Part shown: positions 36,337 to 45,203 of the stretch, piece after piece
How the letters are laid out: every line of letters starts with the position of its first letter
Position numbering within the stretch: the first letter of the stretch is position 1
Assembly (NCBI RefSeq): GCF_009817885.1
Contig: NZ_CP041764.1
Coordinates: 2,728,001 to 2,792,000, forward strand
Length of the DNA stretch: 64,000 nucleotides
Source: Serratia rhizosphaerae
GTDB lineage: Bacteria > Pseudomonadota > Gammaproteobacteria > Enterobacterales > Enterobacteriaceae
Reading direction: 5' to 3'
The notes under the pieces: generated by a model
The model's input: only the letters and a program-made list of their open reading frames with translations
What the model was told of the DNA's origin: nothing
The model's database searches: none
Translations under genes and position numbers: made by a program

Positions 36337-37767
36337 ATGATCAATATCGTAGTGGTTTCACACAGCGCGCTGCTGGCGCAGGGCGTTGAGGCGCTGGCGC
36401 GGCAGATGATGCGCAGTGAAGGTTGCCGGCTGGCGCTGGCGGCGGGCGTTGACGATGAGCAAAACCCGATCGGTACCGATGCAATGCAGGTGATGGCGGC
36501 GATTGAATCGGTGGCCGACGGTGACGGCATCGTGGTGCTGATGGATCTGGGCAGCGCGTTGCTGAGTGCGGAAACCGCGCTGGAGTTGCTGGAGCCTGCA
36601 CTGGCGGCCAAAGTGACGCTCTGCGCCGCGCCGTTGGTGGAGGGCACCTTGGCGGCGGTGGTGGCCGCCAATGCCGGCGCCGGGCTGGAACAGGTGCTGG
36701 CGGAGGCGCGGGGCGCGCTGCAGGCCAAGCAGGCGCAGCTGGGGGAGACGGCGACGGCGCTGAAAACGCTTGAGCTGCCGCCAGAGCAGGGCAAAAGCGT
36801 CCGTTGGCAGGTACAGAATGCCCATGGCCTGCACGCGCGCCCGGCGGCGCGTCTGGCGGAAACGCTGGCGCATTTTGACGCCGAACTGACGCTGGAGAAG
36901 GGCGGTCAGTGCGTCGATCCGCGCAGCCTGAATCAGCTGGCGCTGCTGCAGGTGGGCCATGGCGACACCATCCGGCTGATCGCCAGCGGCAGACAGGCCG
37001 ACGAGGCGCTGGCGGCGTTTAATACTCTGGCGCAGCAGCACTTCGGGGAAGCGGTTTCCGGTGAACAGCCGCTGTCGTTGCACGGGGTGCCGGTGGCGGA
37101 GAGCGTCAGCAGCGGGCCGATTCTGCAGTGGCGTAGCGTCTGGCCGACGCTGCCGGCGCGGCATACCGGCGTCGATGATATTTTGCATGAGCAGCAGCGA
37201 CTGCGTCAGGCCCTGCAGCAGACGCTCGGCGATCTTAACCGGCTGGCGGAGCGCACCGCGACGCTGATCGGCAAACCCCAGGCGGGAATCTTCGGCGCGC
37301 ACAGCATGTTGCTGGACGATCCGGACTTACAGCAGTCGGCGTATACGCGCATCGCCCAGCAGTGTTGCAGCGCCGAGCAGGCGTGGCGGCAGGAGATGGA
37401 GGCCGTTGCGGCCGATTATCGCGCGTTGGACGATGATTATCTACGGGCGCGCGAGCTGGACGTGCGCGACATCCTGCGGCGCACCCTCAGCTATCTGCAA
37501 CAGCAGCCGATCCCGCCGATTACCCTGTCGGAGCCGGTGATTTTAGTGATGGATGAGCTGATGCCGTCGGAGGTGGTGATGCTGGACCGGCGCATGGTGC
37601 TGGGGATTTGTCTGAGCGGCGGCAGTGCGCTGTCGCACAGCGCTATTCTGGCCAAGGCGATGGGCATGCCGATGGTGGTCGGCATGAGCGATTGTCTGGA
37701 AAAAACCCGCAGCGGCCAGACGGCGATGTTGGATGCGGCGCGCGGGGTGCTGCAGCTGAGCACATAA
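36337..37767 (+). CDS. dhaM: PTS phosphoryl donor DhaM (EIIA-HPr-EI fusion)
   Basis: Passes phosphate from the PTS to the ADP of DhaL. The 476-residue product is a three-part fusion: a mannose-type EIIA domain with H9 (VVVSHSALLAQG), an HPr-like domain around residues 155-240 with H166 (NAHGLHARPA), and an EI N-terminal-like domain with H434 (GGSALSHSAILAKAMGMP). All three phosphorylation histidines are kept. It resembles the E. coli form, which has the full fusion rather than EIIA alone. The EI domain lacks the PEP-binding half, so phosphate must come from general EI and HPr. Confidence 0.96.
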   Translation: MINIVVVSHSALLAQGVEALARQMMRSEGCRLALAAGVDDEQNPIGTDAMQVMAAIESVADGDGIVVLMDLGSALLSAETALELLEPALAAKVTLCAAPLVEGTLAAVVAANAGAGLEQVLAEARGALQAKQAQLGETATALKTLELPPEQGKSVRWQVQNAHGLHARPAARLAETLAHFDAELTLEKGGQCVDPRSLNQLALLQVGHGDTIRLIASGRQADEALAAFNTLAQQHFGEAVSGEQPLSLHGVPVAESVSSGPILQWRSVWPTLPARHTGVDDILHEQQRLRQALQQTLGDLNRLAERTATLIGKPQAGIFGAHSMLLDDPDLQQSAYTRIAQQCCSAEQAWRQEMEAVAADYRALDDDYLRARELDVRDILRRTLSYLQQQPIPPITLSEPVILVMDELMPSEVVMLDRRMVLGICLSGGSALSHSAILAKAMGMPMVVGMSDCLEKTRSGQTAMLDAARGVLQLST

Positions 37768-37792
37768 AAAAGGCGCGGCAGAGGCCGCGCCC
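37765..37792 (-). terminator. Terminator of tolC
   Basis: On the minus strand GGCGCGGC pairs with GCCGCGCC around CTCT and is followed by T7. It lies at the dhaM stop and could also serve that gene, though no T run exists on that side. Confidence 0.88.
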
Positions 37793-37818
37793 GGAGTACG
37801 TATTGTCACGCTGGGCCG

Positions 37819-39324
37819 TCAGTTGCGGAACGGATTGCGTGGCTGGCTGCCGGTTGCCGCCGGTGCGGTAGGCTGCGGCGTCGCGCTGTTGACGCGGTTA
37901 GCCGGAGCCGGTGCGGCGACCTGCTGCATCGGTGCGTTATCCTGATAACCGTCGGCATAGGCATCCTGGCCGCGGTTCTGCGGCGCGACCGCGTCCGGCG
38001 CGGTAGAAACCGGTTGGCCCAGCGCGCCGTTCAGCGTCAGCAGGTCATTCTGGTTCAGGGTGCCGAGCGCCGATTTAATGTTCAACTGGTTGATCAGGTA
38101 GGTGTAGCGCGCGTCGGACAGCTGACGTTTGGCGTCATACAGCTGAGTGGTGGCGTCCAGCACGTCGACGATGGTGCGGGTGCCCACCTGGTAGCCGGCT
38201 TCCATCGCGTCCAGTGAACTCTGCGCCGAGATCACCGCCTGTTTGTAGGCGTTGATGCTGCTGATTGAGGCGTTGACGTTGTTGTACGAGGAGCGCACGG
38301 TCTGCACCACGGTGCGGTGCGAGCTTTCCAGCTGTTCGCTGGCGCCGACGAAGCTGTACTGCGCCTGCTTCACCTGCGAATTGGTGGCGCCGCCGCTGTA
38401 GATCGGCAGGTTAAAGCTGACGCCGATTTTGTTCTGGCCGATGTCTGAATCAGGACTGGTGTTGCGCGAGCCGTTATTTTTGGTATTGGTAATACCGGTG
38501 GAAGCGCTCATATCGATGGTCGGCATATAGCCGGTTTGCGCATATTTGATCTGTTCACGCGCCAGATCCTGGCTCAGACGCGCCGAGAGCAGGCTCAGGT
38601 TGCGCGCTTCCGCTTCTTTCAGCAGGTTATTGACCGCTTCCGGTCGCGTGGTGGCGAAACGGTCGGTATTCAGCGAAGCCAGTTCCGGGTAGAAGGTGCC
38701 GGTGACCTGACGCAGGGTTTCCAGCGCGTTGTCCAGCTCGTTGCGGGCGTTGACTTCGCTCGCCAGCACGGTGTCGTAGTTGGAACGGGCGTTCTGCACG
38801 TCGGTGATCGCCACCAGGCCGACATTAAAGCGCTGGGTGGTTTGATCCAGCGTGCGGTACACCGCATCTTTCTGCGCCTGGGTGTAGGACAGCGTATCGA
38901 TCGCCTTCAGCACGTTGAAGTAGGCGGTGGCGGTGTCGAGGATCAGCTTCTGCTCCGCGGTCTGGAAAGTCACGTCGGAGATGCCGGCGGTTTTTTCCTG
39001 CAGCGTCAGCGCGCGCCATTTGGACATGTCAAAAATGGTCTGGGTCAGCGCCAGCGAGCCTTGGGTGGTATCGCTGTTGCTATCCTTGGCGTCGCGGTAG
39101 CCGCTGCCGTAGGTATAACCGGCGGACAACCCCAACTGCGGCAGCAACGGGCTGCGCGACTCGTTGATTTTTTCGAATGCGGCATCGCGGTCAGCGGCGG
39201 ATTTGCGCAGATCCGGGTTACTTTCCCTCGCCTGTTTATAAACCTGCAGCAGGTTCTCTGCCTGGCTCATTGCACTGAAGCCGCCCAGGCTCAGTCCGAT
39301 AAGAAGGGGGAGCAGTTTCTTCAT
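37819..39324 (-). CDS. tolC: Outer-membrane channel TolC
   Basis: A trimeric outer-membrane and periplasmic tunnel used by RND and MFS efflux pumps and type I secretion. The 501-residue product has a 22-residue signal peptide ending SQA, then ENLLQVYKQARESNPDLRKS. The two structural repeats are clear (RSPLLPQLGLSAGYTYG; TGYMPTIDMSASTGIT), as are coiled-coil segments such as LGTLNQNDLLTLN. It ends GSQPRNPFRN. ATG 39324 is preferred because AAGGA is 7 bases upstream; the Met two codons earlier is too close to it. A possible extended -10, TGCTAGAAT, lies at the complement of 39389-39397. Unlike in E. coli, ygiBC do not follow directly; dhaKLM intervenes. Confidence 0.97.
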   Translation of the reverse strand: MKKLLPLLIGLSLGGFSAMSQAENLLQVYKQARESNPDLRKSAADRDAAFEKINESRSPLLPQLGLSAGYTYGSGYRDAKDSNSDTTQGSLALTQTIFDMSKWRALTLQEKTAGISDVTFQTAEQKLILDTATAYFNVLKAIDTLSYTQAQKDAVYRTLDQTTQRFNVGLVAITDVQNARSNYDTVLASEVNARNELDNALETLRQVTGTFYPELASLNTDRFATTRPEAVNNLLKEAEARNLSLLSARLSQDLAREQIKYAQTGYMPTIDMSASTGITNTKNNGSRNTSPDSDIGQNKIGVSFNLPIYSGGATNSQVKQAQYSFVGASEQLESSHRTVVQTVRSSYNNVNASISSINAYKQAVISAQSSLDAMEAGYQVGTRTIVDVLDATTQLYDAKRQLSDARYTYLINQLNIKSALGTLNQNDLLTLNGALGQPVSTAPDAVAPQNRGQDAYADGYQDNAPMQQVAAPAPANRVNSATPQPTAPAATGSQPRNPFRN

Positions 39325-39612
39325 TTGCATTCCTTGTTGTGCAGCAATATTGGTATGTTAGCGCTGACGATAGTCTAAATAGTTGTCAATTCTAGCAGAG
39401 TCCGCGCTTGGCATAAGGTGGCTGAACGTGCCATCCGGCGGATCTTTTCGCATCCGGCTTGTCCTGTGAGGCGCTGGCCGTCATGTTCACGTCAGTGACT
39501 CCTGTTATCATGGTCAATAATCTACCACAACGCGCGGCGGGAGAAAGTCTCGCCGGTTCTGTCATCAAAACTGTTTATTTCACCGGCATACTCACGCAGG
39601 AGAACCGTGTTT

Positions 39613-40248
39613 ATGAGCAACTTACGGCCTACGCCCGTTACTTTCGACAAAAATGATGTAGAAATTATTGCACGGGACACGCTGTACCGTGGTTTTTTTT
39701 CACTCAATTTATACCGTTTTCGTCATAAATTGTTCAACGGCGGCGTGAGCGAAGAGATCACGCGCGAGATTTTCGAGCGTGGTCATGCGGCGGTGCTGCT
39801 GCCTTACGATCCGCTGCGCGACGAAGTGGTGCTGATTGAACAACTGCGTATCGCCGCGGTCGATACCTCAGACTCGCCCTGGTTACTGGAAATGGTGGCG
39901 GGTATGATCGAGAACGGCGAAAGCGTGGAAGACGTGTGCCGCCGTGAGGCCGAAGAAGAGGCCGGCGTGGCGGTCGGGCGCTGCAAACCGGTGCTGAGCT
40001 ATCTGGCCAGCCCGGGCGGCACCAGCGAACGGCTGTCGATTATGGTCGGCGAAGTGGACGCCGCGACCGCCGAAGGCATTCATGGATTGAGTGAAGAAAA
40101 TGAAGATATTCGAGTCCATGTGGTGAGCCGCGAACAGGCTTACCGCTGGGTGGAAGACGGTACGATTGATAATGCGGCGTCGGTGATTGCCCTGCAGTGG
40201 CTGGCGTTGCACCATGAATCGCTCAGAAAAGAGTGGGTCAACCCATGA
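39613..40248 (+). CDS. nudF: ADP-ribose pyrophosphatase
   Basis: A Nudix hydrolase that splits ADP-ribose to AMP and ribose 5-phosphate. The Nudix box GMIENGESVEDVCRREAEEE, continued by AGV, is complete, and the substrate-binding ASPGGTSERL follows. The 211-residue length from ATG 39613 fits E. coli. GTG 39607 is closer to AGGAG and is a real alternative. It heads nudF-yqiB-cpdA-yqiA-parE, the E. coli order, and is divergent from tolC. Confidence 0.96.
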   Translation: MSNLRPTPVTFDKNDVEIIARDTLYRGFFSLNLYRFRHKLFNGGVSEEITREIFERGHAAVLLPYDPLRDEVVLIEQLRIAAVDTSDSPWLLEMVAGMIENGESVEDVCRREAEEEAGVAVGRCKPVLSYLASPGGTSERLSIMVGEVDAATAEGIHGLSEENEDIRVHVVSREQAYRWVEDGTIDNAASVIALQWLALHHESLRKEWVNP

Positions 40249-40670
40249 CAAAGCGCTATACCCCTGATTTCCCTGAAATGATGAGAGTGTGTGAAACCAA
40301 TTTCGCGCAACTGCGGCGTTTGCTGCCGCGCGACGACGAAACGGGGGAAACGGTGACTTATCAGGTAAACGACGCCCGCTATCGGCTGACGATTGCGGAA
40401 TCTACGCGTTACACGACGCTGGTGACGATTGAGCAGACCTTCCCGGCGGTCAGCTACTGGAGCCTGCCGGCGATGACGGTGCGGCTCTATCATGACGCGA
40501 TGGTTGCGGAAGTGTGTGCCAGCCAGCAGATCTCTCGCTTTAAAGCGCGTTATGATTACCCGAATAAAAAGTTGCATCAACGCGACGAAAAGCATCAAAT
40601 TAACCAGTTTCTTGCTGATTGGCTGCGCTACTGTTTGGCGCATGGCGCGATGGCGGTTCCTGTTGTGTGA
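40245..40670 (+). CDS. yqiB: DUF1249 protein YqiB
   Basis: A 141-residue cytosolic protein of unknown function in the DUF1249 family. It begins MTKRYTPDFPEMMRVCETNF and has YWSLPAMTVRLYHDAMVAEV and ARYDYPNKKLHQRDEKHQIN, nearly identical to E. coli YqiB. ATG 40245 overlaps the nudF stop as ATGA, so translation is coupled. It has no recognisable catalytic motif. Its conserved place between nudF and cpdA is the only hint of role. Confidence 0.94.
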   Translation: MTKRYTPDFPEMMRVCETNFAQLRRLLPRDDETGETVTYQVNDARYRLTIAESTRYTTLVTIEQTFPAVSYWSLPAMTVRLYHDAMVAEVCASQQISRFKARYDYPNKKLHQRDEKHQINQFLADWLRYCLAHGAMAVPVV

Positions 40671-40740
40671 TACCCGAGCGACGGTAAGCGCGCTTGAAGT
40701 ATGACGGGTAGAGACAGACTGAGATAACAAAGGACACCAT

Positions 40741-41568
40741 TTGGAAAGCCTGTTTAAACTGCCCGTGGCGAGTGGGGCCAAGGTCAGGATTTTACAAATA
40801 ACCGATACCCACCTGTTTGCCGGCGAGCACGAGACCTTGCTGGGCATTAACACCTACCGCAGCTACCATGCGGTGCTGGACGCAGTACGCGCCCAGCAGC
40901 GGGAGTTTGACCTGGTTGTCGCTACCGGTGACCTGGCGCAGGATCATACCCCTGAGGCATATCGGCACTTTGCGGACGGTATTTCACAGCTGCCCGCCCC
41001 CTGCGTGTGGCTGCCGGGCAACCATGATTTTCAGCCGGCGATGGTCGACGCGCTGGCCGCCGCGGGCATTACCCCTTCCAAGCACGTGCTGCTGGGCGAG
41101 CACTGGCAGGTGATCCTGCTGGACAGCCAGGTGTTCGGCGTACCGCACGGCGAACTGAGCGAGTATCAGCTGGAGTGGATGGAGCGCTGTCTGCAGGCTC
41201 ATCCGGATCGCTACACTCTGCTGCTTTTGCACCATCACCCGCTGCCTTCCGGCTGTACCTGGCTCGACCAGCACAGCCTGCGCAACCCGCATATGCTGGG
41301 CGCGATCCTGCTGCGCTATCCGAAGGTGAACACGCTGCTGTGCGGGCATATTCACCAGGAGCTGGATCTGGCCTGGCAGGGGCGGCGTCTGCTGGCTTCG
41401 CCGTCCACCTGCGTGCAATTCAAGCCGCACTGTACTAATTTTACCATCGACGATGTTTCTCCGGGCTGGCGCTATCTCGACCTGCTGCCTGACGGACGGG
41501 TGGAAACCCAGGTGTGCCGTCTGGACAACGATGATTTCCGCCCCGATATGGATTCGGATGGCTACTGA
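40741..41568 (+). CDS. cpdA: 3',5'-cyclic AMP phosphodiesterase CpdA
   Basis: Hydrolyses cAMP and so tempers CRP signalling. The 275-residue calcineurin-like metallophosphatase has D22 and H24 (QITDTHLF), GD in VATGDLAQD, GNHD in LPGNHDF, and the late histidines HHHPLPSG and CGHIHQ. It starts at TTG 40741, preceded by AAAGGA, and the resulting MESLFKLP matches the E. coli MESLLTLP start; no ATG is suitable. Overlaps yqiA by one base. Confidence 0.96.
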   Translation: MESLFKLPVASGAKVRILQITDTHLFAGEHETLLGINTYRSYHAVLDAVRAQQREFDLVVATGDLAQDHTPEAYRHFADGISQLPAPCVWLPGNHDFQPAMVDALAAAGITPSKHVLLGEHWQVILLDSQVFGVPHGELSEYQLEWMERCLQAHPDRYTLLLLHHHPLPSGCTWLDQHSLRNPHMLGAILLRYPKVNTLLCGHIHQELDLAWQGRRLLASPSTCVQFKPHCTNFTIDDVSPGWRYLDLLPDGRVETQVCRLDNDDFRPDMDSDGY

Positions 41569-42149
41569 TGTCAACGCTGCTTTATCTGCACGGTTTTAAC
41601 AGCTCGCCGCAGTCGGCCAAAGCGTCGTCCTTCAAGGCGTGGCTGGCCGAACATCACCCGCAGATCGAGATGCTGGTGCCGCAGCTGCCGCCCTATCCGG
41701 CGGAGGCGGCCGAGCTGCTGGAGAATCTGGTGATGGAGCGTGCCGGCAGCACGCTGGGCGTGGTTGGCTCCTCGCTGGGCGGTTATTACGCCACCTGGCT
41801 GTCGCAGTGTTTTGCGCTGCCGACGGTGGTGGTCAACCCGGCGGTGAAACCGTTTGAACTGCTGATTGATTATCTCGGGCAAAACGAGAACCCCTACACC
41901 GGTCAGCAATATGTGTTAGAGTCTCGTCACGTTTACGATCTGAAAGTCATGCAGATCGATCCTCTGGAGTCGCCGGATTTAATCTGGCTGCTGCAGCAAA
42001 CGGGCGATGAAATTCTCGATTACGGGCAGGCTGTTGCCTATTACACTGCCTGCCGGCAGACGGTGGAGTCGGGAGGAAACCACGCCTTCGTCGGTTTCGA
42101 CCACTACTTCCCCCAGATTGTGGATTTTTTAGGACTCGCCCCAAAATGA
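41568..42149 (+). CDS. yqiA: Esterase YqiA
   Basis: A 193-residue alpha/beta-hydrolase; the E. coli protein is an esterase acting on short acyl esters. The nucleophile elbow is GSSLGG near residue 67, the oxyanion region LYLHGFNSSP is at the N-terminus, and the catalytic His is in GGNHAFVGFD. The start shares a base with the cpdA stop (TGATG). It precedes parE by 109 bases. Confidence 0.95.
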   Translation: MSTLLYLHGFNSSPQSAKASSFKAWLAEHHPQIEMLVPQLPPYPAEAAELLENLVMERAGSTLGVVGSSLGGYYATWLSQCFALPTVVVNPAVKPFELLIDYLGQNENPYTGQQYVLESRHVYDLKVMQIDPLESPDLIWLLQQTGDEILDYGQAVAYYTACRQTVESGGNHAFVGFDHYFPQIVDFLGLAPK

Positions 42150-42258
42150 CAGACGTTGTGGCCAGACGACAAACGTGATGGCTCCAGGCGCGAAGGGAAA
42201 CATGCGGTCTGAGCAGGCCGTTCGGCGCCTTCCTTTAACCACGAAAACATAATCAACG

Positions 42259-44154
42259 ATGACTCAATCCAGCTATAACGCTGATGCCATTGAAGTACTC
42301 AGCGGCCTAGAACCAGTGCGCCGTCGTCCCGGTATGTATACCGACACGCAGCGCCCGAACCACCTCGGCCAGGAGGTGATTGACAACAGCGTCGATGAAG
42401 CGTTGGCTGGCCATGCAAAACGTATTGACGTGATCCTGCACGCCGATCAATCGCTGGAGGTGATTGACGACGGCCGCGGCATGCCGGTGGATATCCACCC
42501 GGAAGAGGGCGTACCGGCGGTAGAGCTGATTCTGTGCCGGCTGCACGCCGGCGGAAAATTCTCCAGTAAAAACTACCAGTTCTCCGGCGGCCTGCACGGC
42601 GTGGGCATCTCGGTGGTCAACGCCCTGTCAAAACGGGTGGAAGTGACCGTCAAACGCGGCGGCAACGTGTACGACATGGCGTTTGAAAACGGCGACAAGG
42701 TGCAGGACCTGACGGTCAGCGGCACCTGCGGCAAACGCAATACCGGCACCCGCGTCCACTTCTGGCCGGACGAACAGTTTTTCGACAGCCCGCGTTTTTC
42801 CGTCTCGCGCCTCAGCCATTTGCTGAAGGCCAAAGCGGTGCTGTGCCCGGGCGTGGAAATCTACTTTACCGACAAGGTTAACAATACCGAACAGCGCTGG
42901 TGCTACCAGGACGGCCTGACCGACTACCTGATGGAAGCGATCAACGGGCTGATTACCCTGCCGGAAGCGCCGTTTGTCGGCACCTTCTCCGGCGACAGCG
43001 AAGCGGTGGACTGGGCGCTGCTGTGGCTGCCGGAAGGCGGCGAACTGCTGACCGAAAGCTACGTCAACCTGATCCCGACCATGCAGGGCGGCACCCACGT
43101 CAACGGGCTGCGTCAGGGGCTGCTGGACGCGATGCGCGAGTTTTGCGAGTTCCGCAATATTCTGCCGCGCGGCGTCAAACTGTCGGCGGAAGATATCTGG
43201 GATCGCTGCGCCTACGTGCTGTCGGTGAAAATGCAGGATCCGCAGTTCGCCGGTCAGACCAAAGAGCGCCTGTCATCGCGCCAGTGCGCGGCGTTTGTGT
43301 CCGGCGTGGTGAAAGACGCCTTCAGCCTGTGGCTGAACCAGAACGTTCAGGCGGCGGAACAGCTGGCTGAAATGGCGATTTCCAGCGCCCAGCGCCGCCT
43401 GCGCGCGGCGAAGAAAGTAGTGCGCAAGAAGTTGACCAGCGGCCCTGCGCTACCGGGCAAACTGGCGGACTGCACCTCGCAGGACCTGAGCATGACCGAA
43501 CTGTTCCTGGTGGAAGGGGACTCGGCGGGCGGCTCGGCCAAGCAGGCGCGCGCCCGCGAGTATCAGGCGATCATGCCGCTGAAGGGGAAAATCCTCAACA
43601 CCTGGGAAGTGTCGTCGGACGAAGTGCTGGCGTCGCAGGAGGTGCATGATATTTCAGTGGCGATCGGCATCGATCCCGACAGCGAAGACCTCGGCCAGCT
43701 GCGCTATGGTAAAATCTGTATTCTGGCGGATGCGGACTCGGACGGCCTGCACATCGCCACGCTGCTGTGCGCGCTGTTCGTGCGCCATTTCCGCTCGCTG
43801 GTGCAGGGCGGCCACGTGTATGTGGCCATGCCGCCGCTGTACCGTATCGACCTCGGCAAGGAAGTGTATTACGCGCTGGACGAGGAAGAGAAAGCCGGCG
43901 TGCTGGAACAGCTGAAGCGTAAAAAGGGCAAGCCGAACGTCCAGCGCTTTAAAGGTCTGGGTGAGATGAACCCGCTGCAGCTGCGCGAAACCACGCTCGA
44001 TCCGAATACCCGCCGGCTGGTACAGCTGACGGTCGACGATAACGACGTGCAGCAGACGCTGGCGGTGATGGATATGCTGCTGGCCAAGAAGCGTTCGGAA
44101 GATCGCCGCAACTGGCTGCAGGATAAGGGCGATACCGCCGAACTGTCGGTGTAA
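42259..44154 (+). CDS. parE: DNA topoisomerase IV subunit B
   Basis: ATPase subunit of the enzyme that unlinks daughter chromosomes. The 631-residue product has the GHKL ATP site (EVIDNSVDEALAG, DDGRGMPVDIHP, GGLHGVGISVVNAL) and the TOPRIM region (LVEGDSAGGSAKQARAR, then ILADADSDGLHIATLL) that meets ParC. It ends LQDKGDTAELSV. Last gene of the nudF-parE cluster; an AT-rich accessory insert follows before ygiN. Confidence 0.98.
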   Translation: MTQSSYNADAIEVLSGLEPVRRRPGMYTDTQRPNHLGQEVIDNSVDEALAGHAKRIDVILHADQSLEVIDDGRGMPVDIHPEEGVPAVELILCRLHAGGKFSSKNYQFSGGLHGVGISVVNALSKRVEVTVKRGGNVYDMAFENGDKVQDLTVSGTCGKRNTGTRVHFWPDEQFFDSPRFSVSRLSHLLKAKAVLCPGVEIYFTDKVNNTEQRWCYQDGLTDYLMEAINGLITLPEAPFVGTFSGDSEAVDWALLWLPEGGELLTESYVNLIPTMQGGTHVNGLRQGLLDAMREFCEFRNILPRGVKLSAEDIWDRCAYVLSVKMQDPQFAGQTKERLSSRQCAAFVSGVVKDAFSLWLNQNVQAAEQLAEMAISSAQRRLRAAKKVVRKKLTSGPALPGKLADCTSQDLSMTELFLVEGDSAGGSAKQARAREYQAIMPLKGKILNTWEVSSDEVLASQEVHDISVAIGIDPDSEDLGQLRYGKICILADADSDGLHIATLLCALFVRHFRSLVQGGHVYVAMPPLYRIDLGKEVYYALDEEEKAGVLEQLKRKKGKPNVQRFKGLGEMNPLQLRETTLDPNTRRLVQLTVDDNDVQQTLAVMDMLLAKKRSEDRRNWLQDKGDTAELSV

Positions 44155-44508
44155 CAAATGTTCCCAACAGTATGGATGAACTGCTGACACGTTGAGCAAG
44201 GACGCTCATGTCATGTTGGCTCTGGAAAGCTGGCATATCGCTTGTTCTTCTCATCACCGCATTCGCTTTTTCGCCATTAAGATCTGATGGCGGAAAGCTT
44301 CCTCTTCTCAATCTATCTTCAAAGAGTTTAAGTATCGTACGAAAACTACGCTATAAGAGGTGGGCTTTGTATTCGCTAAAACACTAACCGACCACCTAAC
44401 CGAAGTTTGTTAAGTCAGAACCGAGAATTTTCCGGGATTATGCATGGCTCTTTTAACGGAAAGCCTTACTACATACTTACCGCATATCCAATCCCCTAGG
44501 AGAGCACA
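44155..44508 (+). other. AT-rich accessory stretch after parE
   Basis: About 354 bases between parE and the CdiI-like gene, visibly lower in GC than parE. It holds the possible 59-codon gene at 44208-44387. The part from 44388 to 44508 likely contains the promoter and the AGGAG ribosome site of the next gene. No transposase or integrase fragment was recognised. Confidence 0.5.
44208..44387 (+). CDS. Possible 59-residue membrane peptide
   Basis: An open frame with AAGGA five bases before its ATG. The product starts MSCWLWKAGISLVLLITAFA, a hydrophobic span, and continues to a basic tail, VRKLRYKRWALYSLKH. The ribosome site, hydrophobic segment and positive end are what a small membrane protein would show, but a chance frame of this length is easily possible. 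No family is recognised. It lies in the same AT-rich insert as the orphan CdiI-like gene and may belong with it. Confidence 0.3.
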   Translation: MSCWLWKAGISLVLLITAFAFSPLRSDGGKLPLLNLSSKSLSIVRKLRYKRWALYSLKH

Positions 44509-44802
44509 ATGAAAGATTACCCATTGCTAGACAACCTTATGGGGGGATACTTTAATCAAGATGCCGATCTGATTACGGGTTCAACAGAACTAGAGGGAAT
44601 GATTGATTATTACTTACAAGGGGCATCTGCGAATCTGTTGCGAAATTTAATCAATGAAATGGATGATTTTCAAACGGCGCATCCAGACGATCTGGACAAA
44701 GCGTTTTGCGAGCGATACCCCGGAGATCTGGACATGTCACCCGTAGGTGAATTTTTTGATATTTTCCGGAAGCGAATCCAAGAAGCGTTAGGGCAACATT
44801 AA
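44509..44802 (+). CDS. Orphan CdiI-type immunity protein (CdiI_2-like)
   Basis: A 97-residue acidic protein. The opening YPLLDNLMGGYFNQDADLI, the middle ELEGMIDYYLQGASANLLRN and the ending SPVGEFFDIFRKRIQEAL follow the pattern I associate with contact-dependent inhibition immunity proteins of the CdiI_2 type (YP.L..L.GGYF.QD, then a helix with DYL). AGGAGAGCACA precedes ATG 44509. No CdiA, CdiB or toxin fragment is nearby, so it would be an orphan protecting against a neighbour's toxin. The DNA is AT-rich compared with parE and parC, a sign of transfer. The family call is by eye. Confidence 0.65.
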   Translation: MKDYPLLDNLMGGYFNQDADLITGSTELEGMIDYYLQGASANLLRNLINEMDDFQTAHPDDLDKAFCERYPGDLDMSPVGEFFDIFRKRIQEALGQH

Positions 44803-44827
44803 GGTTCATTGAGTTTATGCGTGAACC

Positions 44828-44856
44828 ATAAAAAGCCCGGCGCAATGGCCGGGCTT
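44828..44856 (-). terminator. Terminator of ygiN
   Basis: On the minus strand AAGCCCGGC pairs with GCCGGGCTT around six bases and is followed by TTTTTATGG. It sits between the converging CdiI-like gene and ygiN. Confidence 0.88.
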
Positions 44857-44861
44857 GGTGA

Positions 44862-45170
44862 TTACAGCGCTTCTTCCAGCACCTGGATATTCACATCCAG
44901 CACGCTGTCCTTGATGGTGGCGCGATGCTGATGCATATGCTCCATCTCAAGGTGTTTTTCCAGATGCGCCACGCTTTCCCATTTTTCCAGCATGAACACC
45001 GAATCCGGCAGCGACTGTTTCCATGGCACCTGAGCCTTGATATCGACCAGCGGCTGGTAGGCGCCGCAGCCGTCCTCCGCCAGCACTGACGGGATCAGTT
45101 TCTCAATGGCTTTCAGTACCGTCTCACGGTGGCCCGGTTTAACTTTGATTTCTGCGATTACGGTGATCAT
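44862..45170 (-). CDS. ygiN: Quinol monooxygenase YgiN
   Basis: A 102-residue dimeric ABM-fold protein; the E. coli homolog oxidises quinols such as menadiol and is thought to form a redox cycle with MdaB. It begins MITVIAEIKVKPGHRETVLK and has FMLEKWESVAHLEKHLEMEH, the conserved His/Glu segment of ABM monooxygenases. It is transcribed with mdaB, 33 bases downstream of it, as in E. coli. Confidence 0.93.
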   Translation of the reverse strand: MITVIAEIKVKPGHRETVLKAIEKLIPSVLAEDGCGAYQPLVDIKAQVPWKQSLPDSVFMLEKWESVAHLEKHLEMEHMHQHRATIKDSVLDVNIQVLEEAL

Positions 45171-45203
45171 GACAACCTCATTAACAAACGTGCGAAAGAT
45201 AAG

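Noticed and set aside
39459..39656. Short plus-strand frame between tolC and nudF
   Set aside because: Overlaps the nudF start in another frame, with no good ribosome site; more likely promoter region.
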